Assembly: GCA_024516035.1 (NCBI GenBank)
Contig: CM044961.1
Location: 10,432,094-10,496,093, forward strand
Direction of reading: 5' to 3'
DNA from: Bactericera cockerelli
Lineage: Eukaryota > Arthropoda > Insecta > Hemiptera > Triozidae
Length of the DNA stretch: 64,000 bases
Part shown: positions 29,031 to 39,342 of the stretch, one piece after another
How the letters are laid out: every line of letters begins with the position of its first letter
Position numbering within the stretch: position 1 is the stretch's first letter
The notes under the pieces: generated by a model
Told to the model about the DNA's origin: nothing
The model's database searches: none
The model's input: the letters and a program-made list of their open reading frames with translations, nothing else
Translations under genes and position numbers: made by a program

Positions 29031-29189
29031 ATTATTCCCGCCCCACTCAGGCTGTGTGAGGTTTATTTGAATAGATGTTTGTGAATACCCCTTTATAAGT
29101 GCCGCACGCGACAGAAATGAATAATATTAATTTTATTTATTTTTACTGGGGTTTAATGTCTATAATTTTGGGGTTCCATATCTTTAAGG

Positions 29190-29331
29190 TCGTTTCTCAC
29201 ATTAAAAAAGCTACTCATTTTTTCCTTACGAGGTATGACTGAATGAGTGGAAAAAATCCTGTCCTGCGGTGATCGAACTCAGGTCAACGTACGTGCAAGT
29301 CTAGTGCGTTACCCACTCGGCCACGGTGACT
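29190..29331 (-). repeat. tRNA-derived SINE, family C (fragment)
   Basis: Minus-strand head at 29331 (complement of CTCGGCCACGGTGACTAATG) with the body GAGGTATGACTGAATGAGTG. Confidence 0.65.
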
Positions 29332-29626
29332 AATGTATCCATCTCGATTTTGTCTTTTAAATTACCCTTAAAATTAGTTAAATAATTAATAAAATAAACA
29401 TGTTCCAGGTCTTATTAAGCTTTTGCGATATTTACTTTTAAAGGATTTTTTAAAAATATCGTGGGATATTTTACTAGAGATTTGGGAAAAATCCGTGTGC
29501 CTACTTCCCCTACATCCATAGTCTATACAATGAAGTTTTTTTCGATTAATCGGTTATGCTGTGCGTTCATTATGTTGTACGAAATTGTGCTGTGTAAACG
29601 TTGTGTTTGAATGTGATTGTGTTGTA

Positions 29627-29726
29627 NNNNNNNNNNNNNNNNNNNNNNNNNNNNNNNNNNNNNNNNNNNNNNNNNNNNNNNNNNNNNNNNNNNNNNNNNN
29701 NNNNNNNNNNNNNNNNNNNNNNNNNN
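29627..29726. other. Assembly gap (100 N)
   Basis: Exactly 100 N. The left flank is a TTGTGCTGTG-type repeat like 19550-19640, which may be why assembly broke here. Confidence 0.99.
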
Positions 29727-29879
29727 GGTTTACACTTATCTAAGAGGAAGAGTACGAATTTGCGTGGTGTTGCCAGTTCGGTGTAGTAAGTGTTACAACA
29801 ACTCCGCTATCTAATATTTATTTTTTATTTATAATATACACCTGGCTAAATAAATAGTCAATATAGTACATGTCCTTAG

Positions 29880-30155
29880 CTATGATATACATTACCTATA
29901 GTCTATCCAGAGTTCTGGAGTTCAAGAGCTACAAAAACTGCCCGATATATCTATAGTCTATCCAGACTTCCACACAGACCTTAAAAAAACTGCCCGATAT
30001 ATCTATAGTTTATCCAGAATTCTTGAGCTAAAAAAACTGCCCGATATATCTATAGTTTATCCAGAATTCTGGAGCTAAAAAAACTGACTGATATATCTAT
30101 AGTTTATCCAGACTTCCAGAATATTCTGGAGTTAAAAAAAAAACTGCCCGATACA
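29880..30155 (+). repeat. Tandem repeat of about 50 bp
   Basis: About five imperfect copies of a unit with CCCGATATATCTATAGTTTA and TCCAGAATTCTGGAGC; the latter is itself nearly palindromic. Confidence 0.8.
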
Positions 30156-30164
30156 ACCTCTCCT

Positions 30165-30350
30165 GCGATGGCGCCGAGTTCTCGCCCGAAATGATATTCG
30201 GTAATGCCTCATTGTGTAGAGTAGGGTTAGGAAAAAGAAATATAGGGCCATGCCTCGGGTCGCAACTTGTGTGCAGCCTTTCTCCTGTAAATAAATAAAT
30301 AAATAAATAAAATAAAAATAAAATAAAATAAAATAAAATAGCCTTTATTA
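30165..30350 (+). repeat. SINE-like family E
   Basis: AATGCCTCATTGTGTAGAGT ... AATATAGGGCCATGCCTCGG ... CTTGTGTGCAGCCTTTCTCC, then an (AAAT)n/(AAATA)n tail. The same block is at 50246-50440 and 53160-53290. Confidence 0.7.
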
Positions 30351-30410
30351 AAATATTATTTTACAATTTACAATACAAGTTATTTACATACATAGTTATT
30401 CTGCCACAGT

Positions 30411-30690
30411 AGTCACTGTGGCAGAGTGAGTTAGCGCGCTAGGCATTGCACACATGGTGACCTGGGTTCGATTCCCAGCGGGGGAGGATTTTTTCTGCTC
30501 TGTACTTGGAAGTAGGGGTCCACTCATACCTCGTGAGGAAAAATGAGTAGCTGCTTTGATGTGAAGCAGCGACCAGTGGCAGAATCATAGGCAAAAAAAT
30601 AATACAAGATATTGTAAATTAAAGTGGTAAAGTCCTATGATTCTGCGCTACCCACTAAAATTGTGACATAATAACACAAAGAAAAAGCAT
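30411..30690 (+). repeat. tRNA-derived SINE, family C (complete)
   Basis: AGTCACTGTGGCAGAGTGAG ... GGTTCGATTCCCAG ... GCAGCGACCAGTGGCAGAAT ... ACACAAAGAAAAAGCATTAT with an (ATT)n tail. It meets the 3' tail of the following minus-strand LINE inside the same ATT run. Confidence 0.88.
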
Positions 30691-30715
30691 TATTATTTAT
30701 TATTATTATTATTAG

Positions 30716-32108
30716 TTATTTTATATTTTATTCAATTTTATATACATACAAAAAATATTTTAATTAATAAAACATACTCGTCTAATTGAAGGCCTCCTAT
30801 GGGCATTTGAACCCTGTACCTGAATTATGGTACAAGGTCCAGATGCCCACAGGGAAGATGTTACCTACTTAAGAAGAAGTGTAACACCCCTCTCCCTCAG
30901 CTGTTTCCAGCCCTCTCTATTTTCTGCCTCCCTCCACCACTCCTCCCCTCCTAAACATTTCAACTCTGCATCCCATCTTTTTCGTGGTCTCCTTCTCCTT
31001 CTACTTCCTCCTCTTGGCTTCCAATGCAATATCTCCTTCGTCCATCTCCCATCATTCCTTCTCAAAACATGTCCTATCCAGTTACATTTTAACCCCCACA
31101 TTCTAGTACCTACATCTATCATTTTTGTTCTATCCCTCACCCACGAACTCCTTTTCCTATCCCTTAGTGTGACTCCCAATACTGCTCGTTCCATCCTCCT
31201 GATTACACATCTTAGTTTGGTGACATATTTTTTCTTGAATATCCAGGTTTCGCATCCATACAGTAAGGTGGGTATAACACACGATTTTAATATTTTAGTC
31301 TTTAATTTTAATTTTATATTTTTATTTTTAAGAAAACTTTTATATTTGGAAAAGGAACCCCAGGCTAAATTTACTCTCCTATTTATCTCATCCCACTCGT
31401 CATTCTTACTTATCAAACTTCCCAAATACACAAAGTCTTCTACCTCCTCTATCTCTTTATCTCCTATTCTCAATATTTCTCTCTCACTCATATTCACTCT
31501 CATTACTTTTGTCTTACTTATATTCATCTCTAAACCTACTCTCCGACCTTCTCTCACCAACTCTTCTATCATTATTTGAATTTCTCGGTAAGAATTTGAA
31601 AAGAGAACAATATCGTCAGCGAAGGTGGCTCAATCTCTTCCCATTTACTTCTAGCCCTTTATCTTGCCAGTTTATTGCTCTAAATACTTTTTCTAGCACC
31701 GCACTGAAATATTTCGGGGACCCAGGATCCCCTTGCCGAACGCCTTTCTTCACCTCCACCTCCTTTCCCTCGACCTCCATAATGCTACCTACGTAGGTAT
31801 TGTGAATCCACTCTATATATTCTTCCTCTACCCCTTGCTCTTCGAGTGCTTCCAGTACGGACTGAATAAATACAGAGTCGAAGGCCTTAAAATAGTCAAC
31901 AAAACACATTACTACTGGTATTTTAAATTCCTCCGACTTTCTAATCACCTCCTTGACCACCAAAATATGATCTAAAGTTGAGTAGCTACTCCGAAAGCCC
32001 GCTTGTTCTGGTGGTTGATTACTTTCCAATACTTTAGTGATTCTGCGGACAATTATTTTTGAAAGCACTTTATAAGCAACGGATAGAAGGCTGATAGGTC
32101 TATAGAAC
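30716..32108 (-). pseudogene. 5'-truncated RTE-like LINE
   Basis: Minus strand, starting just inside the reverse transcriptase (FYRPISLLSVAYKVLSKIIV). It continues with EQAGFRSSYSTLDHI, motif A CFVDYFKAFDSV, motif B KKGVRQGDPGSPKYFS and motif C FADDIVLFS, then YLGSLIS and the C-terminal WIGHVLRRNDGRW ... RRRRRPRKRWDAEL. There is one frame break between the two open frames (about 31612-31620, between HLR and FADD). The endonuclease is missing. The 3' UTR ends in an ATT-rich tail near 30716. The C-terminal GHV.R pattern fits RTE-type endonuclease-reverse transcriptase proteins. Confidence 0.85.
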
Positions 32109-33469
32109 TAGGCGCAAAGTATCACCTGAATCCAAGTGTATTCACTGCTCTGTTCTGCAAAAAAATTCCTTTTAAAAAAAGATAAAAAATCAGATCCCAG
32201 ACCCTTTGCAGTTTAGTATAGGAAATGTTCTACAAAATTCTTCTGAATAGACTATAAAAACGTCCATTCACTAATATATCAAAGTCATATAAACCACATA
32301 TTATTATGTACGTGAATATTTACAATAGGTATCTCTAGTAATCTCTTCGTCCAGCAATATATCGGACCCGAGATTTGCGTGGTATCTGGCGCCTAACTGG
32401 CTCCACTGCCCACCGAGAGTTTCGACCGACAGGAAAAAAGTACACAAAATCCTACCTAAAACGATAAATAAATATACGAAAAAATAAACCAAAACGATAC
32501 ATAGATGTACGAGAAAAAAATTCTTCACATGAAAAAATCTCTGAAATGTTTAGAATTCGAAAATAATGTTTATGTAAAAAAAAACCGTTTAGCCTGATTG
32601 ATGCGATCTGTGTGTTTGGGGTTCCGGATTTGGTGCCCTGGTGGGATGTGGTACATGTTTATATTTCCCACGTGTGAACGTTGCTTTTTCACTTTTAATC
32701 ACTCATCACTCTTTCTTCTTTTAGTTAGGTGATTGATATGTGTTTTTTTTTTTAAACATGTATTTTTTGCCATACTTTTTCTGTTTACCTCAAATATTCT
32801 TCCATTGTTGTTGGCATATTGTTTCTTTTTTGTGTATGTCCATAATAATTATGTGTATTTTTGTTTAATCCCTTCTTTCTATTTCTTTTTTTTTTGTTGT
32901 TGCATTAATCTATGTTATCTTGAAGGCTGAAGTCTGTAAACTGTTTGGAAATCAAACTGCTCCTAAACAATATGTTGATAGAAGATGGATTTCAACACTT
33001 AATGCGAATTTCAACAAAAAAGAACAATAAAATTGTCAGCGAATTTTAATGAGTGAGTGTAAATGTAAATAGACTAAATCATCAAGAATGTGGAGAAAAG
33101 TGCCGAAAGATGTGAATATGCTAAATCATTTAGAATTTGCAGAATATGACGTTAAAAAATGAAGATAGATGTGAAAAATGTGAGTAGGCTAAATGACTGA
33201 TGGAAATGAGATTGTCGATGAGACCTTTTCAGAAGAAAATTCAACCAGAAGAGGAAATACTAACCGACAGTAAAAGCTTAAATAGGCGACGGACTGGTAA
33301 CCTGGAGATCGCTGGTGCGAGACTTGGAGCACGAATTTTTTTTTAGCAAAGCTGGTTTGAGTCACTGTGAAATTTTAGATGTGAAAAAAATAACCACAAA
33401 TAAAATAAATCTAAAAGATTTGGGACAGAGAGTCAAAGTCAGGACTCAATTTTGGGGCATAACCTCGCT
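32109..33469. other. Intergenic, no gene seen
   Basis: T-rich (32690-32900) and A-rich (33000-33200) low-complexity sequence. No recognised repeat family or coding region. Confidence 0.5.
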
Positions 33470-33860
33470 TTCAACTTGATGATCCTCTCACGACGGGGGT
33501 TCGACCTCCATTCGCTGGAAATTCAAAAACCAGCCATTCAAGTCCTAACCTCGCTGGACGTTGCTTATCTTCAGTGACAGAACGAGAACTTGTGTATTCG
33601 ACGCTGGCTATGAAGAGAGGTTTCGGAATTATATGAATGGGTATAAATTATATAAAAAAACTATTAAAAACCAGCCATTCAAGTCATAACCTCGCTGGAC
33701 GTTGCTTATCTTCAGTGACAGAACGAGAACATGTGTACTCAACGTGCCATCGACACTGGCTAAAGACAGCACTACAATGCTGTCTGATAATGAAGAGAGG
33801 TTTCGGGATTATATGAATGGGTAATGGCCTTACTCTCAATAAGGTAACTGTGTCTCTACA
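33470..33860 (-). repeat. 5S rRNA-derived SINE heads, two copies in tandem
   Basis: CCTCGCTGGACGTTGCTTAT CTTCAGTGACAGAACGAGAA occurs at about 33546-33590 and 33690-33732. It is the complement of the 5S-like TTCTCGTTCTGTCAC.GAAG then ATAAGCAACGTCC. The first also has the tail complement (GACGGGGGTTCGACCTCCAT TCGCTGG). Confidence 0.75.
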
Positions 33861-33920
33861 AGGAACCATTCATTCTCTATGTCGGTCGTTCTGCCTGGTC
33901 TCCTAGATGAAGTCCTAAAG

Positions 33921-34069
33921 CAGCGTTTCCCAACAATTTTGCGGCCCACCCCGATTTTATTTTGCACTCTTTTAATATTATTTCTTGAGTTTCGGCCAGC
34001 ATCCGCGGCCCAGTAGCGAGCTGCCCGCGACCCACAATTAGGCCGCGGCCCACCGGTTGGGAACCGCTG
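33921..34069. mobile_element. hAT-like MITE, second family
   Basis: Ends CAGCGTTTCCCAAC and GGTTGGGAACCGCTG; flanks TCCTAAAG (33913-33920) and TCCTAGAG (34070-34077) match at 7 of 8. The interior (AGTTTCGGCCAGCATCCGCG) is shared with 16799-16964. Confidence 0.88.
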
Positions 34070-34240
34070 TCCTAGAGTTCTTAGTCGATGGTGATGGTGA
34101 AAGGTTGAAATTTATATACGTTCTCACGCAAGATGGATGGCCTAGTAACATTAGACTATCATCATTATCATCTCTATTATTATTATTCTCTGTAGTGGAA
34201 TTAGAGAAGGGTTGGATTTTACTATTTTTGTTAATTATTA

Positions 34241-34514
34241 CAGTCAAACCTGGATAGAAGAGAATTGGATATAGGAGAAACCTGGATATAAGAGAATTGG
34301 ATATAGGAAAAACCTGGATATAAGAGAACAATTTTCTGTCAAATTTATGTCTCTTTAAGGGCAACTAATCTTTTAATAAAGAAAAACAATAGTATATGGT
34401 TTTCTACAATCCAAATGTCGTCGAAACTTTTTTTAAAAGAAACCTGGAACTTTTTATAAGAGAGAAAAATTGAGTCCATTGAGTTCTCTTATACCAGGTG
34501 ACTAGGATCGACTG
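34241..34514. mobile_element. pogo-like MITE
   Basis: Left CAGTCAAACCTGGATAGAAG and right end CCAGGTGACTAGGATCGACTG are imperfect inverted repeats. Internal tandem pieces GAAACCTGGATATAAGAGAA repeat near the left end. Related to 52855-53155. Confidence 0.65.
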
Positions 34515-35059
34515 AACTAGTATTATTATCATTTTCACCATCAGCATGCATATTTGCTATTAAAACGGCTCAATATTCACAGTAAGTAGCATGACCATCA
34601 TGGTCAACATACTTGCTATTGTGATCAGCAGCAGTAGGAGTAGAATAGTCAGATTAGACTATCAGCAATCAGCATGAAGTGAGAAAATGAAAGTATTGTT
34701 TTGTTTCGCCAGTCAAGAGTACACGGCCGGCGCTAACGCAACTGTAATAATTATACCGGGTGTACACTCAGACTACTCAGTGATGAATAACTCGCTAGGA
34801 GACGGTATATAAAAAAAAAAAAAAAAAAAAAATATCGGCATCAGCTTTGTCAGCCCAAAAGAAAATAGGAGAAATCATTGGCACCCTTAAGAAGGTTGGC
34901 ATTTAGGAAGGGCATCCAGCTGTAAATTGTGGAATTATGAGTGCCGGAACCAACCATAATGATGAGGTTGAACAATACCGACCTGAAGTAGGCAAAGAGA
35001 AAAGCAAAAGTGAAAGAAAAATACTCAGATTGAAGTTTACTTACCTATTAGCCCATAGG

Positions 35060-36345
35060 TGGCAAAGATATTGGACATGGTAGGATCCTAGATATTGGAT
35101 CTGGGCGTCCATATAATCCTTCTATCACCAGAAGTCTCACTTTCTTTCTTTTTATGAGGAAAACATATAAAGTATATTTATTTATAAAGTCTCACAGAAT
35201 AATCAGCTAAGATATTATTGCTTACAGTAATCAACTTCTTGGCAGCCCTACCTATGTCGTTCTGTTATCAGGCTATATCGCTTACTGCTATCAGCCTTAC
35301 TTTTGAGATTGTCAGCCCTACGTATAGAAATTACAGATGGAGGTTTGGTTTTAGTTTTGCCTGTAATCAGCCCTAATGCTAGCTAGGTATTCTTATCAGC
35401 CCTGAGTATTATCAGCTCTTATGTAGGTACTACAACTACTACATCTATACTATCAGCCCTGTTGTATTCTATTATCAGCCCTGATTGTTCCAAAGATTAT
35501 CAGCCTTGTTGTAAGGTACCAATGGATAAGTCATCTTTTATTAGAGCTGATTGGTCCGAAATTATTTATCATTAAATTCTTTATTAAATAAGGAGACATA
35601 TTATGTACTGTACAAATAATGATTACAAAGAAATGAAAAAATGAAATCAATAAAAAGGAAAAACAAATAGATAAATATACAAACACATATGTATGTCCTA
35701 ACTAAAGGGCGGGGTTTTTGCCTCCGGCAAAATCTCTTCAACCCAACAACCCTTTGGGTGGAAGAGATTTTTTATATTATCAGCTCTGGTGTGGGGTATT
35801 GGTAAAGGTAGGGCTATCGGATACGAAAGCTCTTTGTCACTGCGACCTTAGATAGATCTTTTGTGACATGCCCATGTTATTCTAAAAGAGATCTAAGCTT
35901 TTAATATAGCTTAAGATTCTTTTAGGACTGATTTCATTAACTTCTTTAGGTGTAATTTATATTATTAGCTCGTATGTATGTACCACATCTACTATCAGCC
36001 CTGATTTTTATCAGCTCGTATGTATGTACCACATCTACTATCAGCCCTGATTGTTCCAAGAATTAGGCGCCACTCCGCGGTCGAATTTAATTGTTTGCAG
36101 ACATCTCGCTAGCGCAACAATAGAACTCGAGACTTCCTTTCTAACGCGAGTGTATTGTAATTTATGAAACGAAAACTCCATGAGATCTGTGCCATAAGTG
36201 ATGCTTTGTTTCGCGGTCGACCGTGTGATGAGAAATAAACAGGGGCAGCGCGCGGTGCCTTGTGTTATGCTGGAGAGAAACTTAAAATCAGCTTTGGTTT
36301 GGTATATTTTTCAGTAAGACATCAAAAAAACTTACTACTACTATA
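35060..36345. other. Repeat-derived intergenic sequence
   Basis: Holds the GGATCTGGGCGTCCAT repeat (35085-35130), about 15 scattered ATCAGCCC/ATCAGCTC words (35200-36060), and a minus-strand LINE 3' end at 35565-35770 (GGGCGGGGTTTTTGCCTCCG). No gene recognised. 36060-36300 is more GC-rich and unexplained. Confidence 0.55.
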
Positions 36346-36347
36346 CC

Positions 36348-36455
36348 ATCAATGGACATGAAAGGAGCCTAGAAATTGGATCTGGGCGTCCATATAATCC
36401 TCTCACCACCGTGATTTAGGTATCAATACCTACCTCACGGACACGGAATTATTAT
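36348..36455. repeat. Short interspersed repeat (GGATCTGGGCGTCCAT)
   Basis: Near-identical to 116-225, including the CACGGACACGGAATTATTAT end. 36510-36615 holds a diverged copy in the opposite orientation. Confidence 0.7.
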
Positions 36456-38091
36456 ATTATTACCTACCATAGGTATGCAAATATTTATTATACACTTCGT
36501 ACTTACTTTACTTTCCGAGTCCATGTGTGATGTCATGGTGGTGAAAGGATTGATATGGGTGAACCCTTTGGACGCCCAGAACCATTGTTCTGGCCTCCTT
36601 CAGTGTCCATACACTTCGTGAAAGAAATATATAATTATTTAATCATGCAAATAGTCGTTCATCCCTTCCGATACCTCCTGCTCTATTTGATAAAGTCGAG
36701 AGCGTCGATTCACTCCTATGTTATTCAAAAGGAATAAACTCTTGTATACAATACACTCATATGAATACCTAGAGTCCTAGAGGAATCGGTGCGAATGACC
36801 TGTCCAACACAGAGTAGTTAAAGCGCCTTAGAGGGAAAAAAAAATCTAAAATGAGAATGAGTTTTTAAAGGTATTAGATGAATCTGTGATCTGGCATATT
36901 ACCCTGATGGAAAAATAGCTAAAAATCTTAATTTAGTATCCGATTTTTTGTTTTTGTTGTTTTATTAATTTCGCCTCAAGTTTGAAGCGAACTATGAAAT
37001 AGTCTCTAGGCTACTAGATTAATAAACCAGGCTAGACAACCCCGTGGCTCTATTCAATCCGAAACAAAGGCGTCCTACATTCCGTATCTGTGACCTATTT
37101 CGCGTTCCTTTGTTTTCTCACTGAGGTCACACAATTGGTGTTCTAGCTGATGACAATATCTTGCTGATTTTTTTTTGTCTGTTGTGATTAATTTGCTTCT
37201 TATTGTTTGATTTTTTAATTTGAATCGTGATAATTAGCATCGCAATTGAAATGAATGAAATTTAAAAAAAAAAACTGGATTATCTTGTAGATTTCTTAAT
37301 TACGTATTTATTATTATTGTTGTCTATGTTTTTTTTAAGTAGCAAGTTAATTTAAATTAAACTTTCTCTTTCTCAGCATCTCATCATTAAATCAAATTTC
37401 TACTAGCTAGAGAATACGAAAAGCAAAAACAATGGTTTCCGCCACCACCCTTTGTATGTCGGACTCCCAAAGCAATAATTATGACATTGACATGAACTCT
37501 TAATATTTATGTATAATAATTACACGAACTTTAAGGCCGAAAACAAAACTTCTTTTCTTCTCTACAAAACTAAGACTACCTCGTGAAAGAGAAAAAATTC
37601 TCCCCTCCAGTATTTTTGGCTCCAAAAATCAAACAATAAAACACCATAAACTATCCAAAAGTCCTATACCCATTAATATGAATAGTACGAAACTAAGGAG
37701 CATTCACATAATGTACATTATTCTAATAAATAAAACCTCCAGACTGACTGACGGGAGCAAGTGGGAGAGGGGGGGAGCAGGAAAGTTTGAAAGGTCTACC
37801 CGTCTCGACGGCACAGGACGGCGACAGGCAAATGAGTCTACGGCATCAGGAGCCCATCCATCATAGCTTATCGCTGACGATAACAGGCGGACGAAAGCTT
37901 TCCGCTATTTTGGAAACTAATATATAGACACTATAAACCTTTTTTTCTTAAACTAGGAAAGGCTTCTTAAAATTTTCAAATTGAACCCCAGCCACTTTAA
38001 ATAGTGTTGTTGGTATATGGAATATCTATGTGCTTCTGGATAATATACATAATATATCATCGGTCCGCTGTACGTGTTTACCTACTTCATC

Positions 38092-38180
38092 CAACCTCAG
38101 TCGCTCGATCGATAAGGCGGTGGAGTCGTAACTTGGAGACCGGTGGTTCGAGTCCCAAATATGGCACATGTCTAGATTGT
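38092..38180 (+). repeat. SINE-B head (left arm)
   Basis: CCTCAGTCGCTCGATCGATA AGGCGGTGGAGTCGTAACTT ... GGTTCGAGTCCC; the mirror copy is at 62435-62515. Confidence 0.7.
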
Positions 38181-38319
38181 CTTGTAAGGAGCCTTTGATT
38201 AATTGTGACCTTTGAGTTTGAAATCTGCTCCTCTGTCCTCCCCACAAATTACGTAGGGCCAAGCACCATAACACCCAAAGGTCAAGTTGAAATCTTATGA
38301 TAAAGCACCCTCCCATCGT

Positions 38320-38700
38320 CCATTCTCTCTCTCTCTCTCTCTCTCTCTTTTCCTCTTCCTTCTGGCTGTTTCCTCCCTCCCTGTCCCCACCTCTAGAATA
38401 GCCCCCCCCGCCCCTCTTTGCTCAAATACACTCATCCACCCCGCTCCCGCCTAGACAGTCCCGCCCTTCACCCCTCCTCCTCCTAGCTCCTCACCGTATC
38501 TGAAGTCAAGCACTCCACTCATCACAAGAATAAGGCGCCCGGCGCGGCGTCTCAACTAGCTGTGACGTCACTGACGTCTTCCGACGACAATTTTGTGACG
38601 CCTCACGACAGCATTTGAGGGTGAAATATGAAATTCCCCCCAGGCTCTTCCCTACAACTAGGCAGAGTGCGTAGTGCTTGATTGTCATTTGCTAACACGG
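38320..38700. promoter_or_regulatory. GC-rich, CRE-containing block (left arm)
   Basis: A (CT)n run (38326-38349), C-rich stretches and a CpG-rich segment GGCGCCCGGCGCGGCGTC precede a perfect CRE TGACGTCA (38563-38570) with further TGACGTC/GTGACGC half sites. It stands out from the AT-rich surroundings as promoter-like. The same block is in the right arm. No adjoining coding exon was recognised. Confidence 0.35.
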
Positions 38701-39194
38701 TTGGTGCTGAGAAATGATCTATTTCGTGTTTAGGTGTAAATTTTCGTTTTACCCTTTGCCCTTAGGGGGTGGGGTTAAATTATCGCACTGGGGGGAGTTT
38801 AAATTATCTCGTTGTGAAACGTTCAACAGAAACGGTGTCAGCCTTGTCTGGACAACAGTCAGTAACTTAACATTGGCGCCCTCAGCAGGGTTAGGAAGAA
38901 GGGCATTTAGCCGTAAGAGGTAGAAGTAGGAGAGCTGGAACCAGCCAACCTCAACCAGGAGGAAGAGAGGTTGAACGACGCCGACCCCAAGTAGGTTTGG
39001 GAAAAGGCTAAGTGAGAGATCTTCACACTTCGTGAAGTTGAGTTGACGCTGTGGACGGTAACCTTTATCGGCGATGTCAGTGTTTTTTGAAGCGTTATTT
39101 TTTACACCTGCAGAGTTACAAATCCTTACAGCGATTTCAAAATGTAGTTGTCGAATTTTAAAACTTACCTCCTCTAATCTCGTTAGTACCAATT

Positions 39195-39342
39195 ATCAAT
39201 GTTATCATATTTGTGTTATCAATTTCGTGTTATAACAACTACTCAAACTCGCTTTATTAAATCTACGCTGAAACCGGGACTTGAACCACCGACATCCAGG
39301 TTACAAGTCCGCTGCCTTATCGATCAAGCTACTGGAGTCGAC
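39195..39342 (-). repeat. tRNA-derived SINE, family B (left arm)
   Basis: Minus strand: GTCGACTCCAGTAGCTTGAT ... GGTTCAAGTCCC ... AGCGTAGATTTAATAAAGCG. Mirror copy at 61236-61386. Confidence 0.85.

Noticed and set aside
30827..31579. 250-codon + strand frame
   Set aside because: Antisense of the RTE-like LINE C-terminus.
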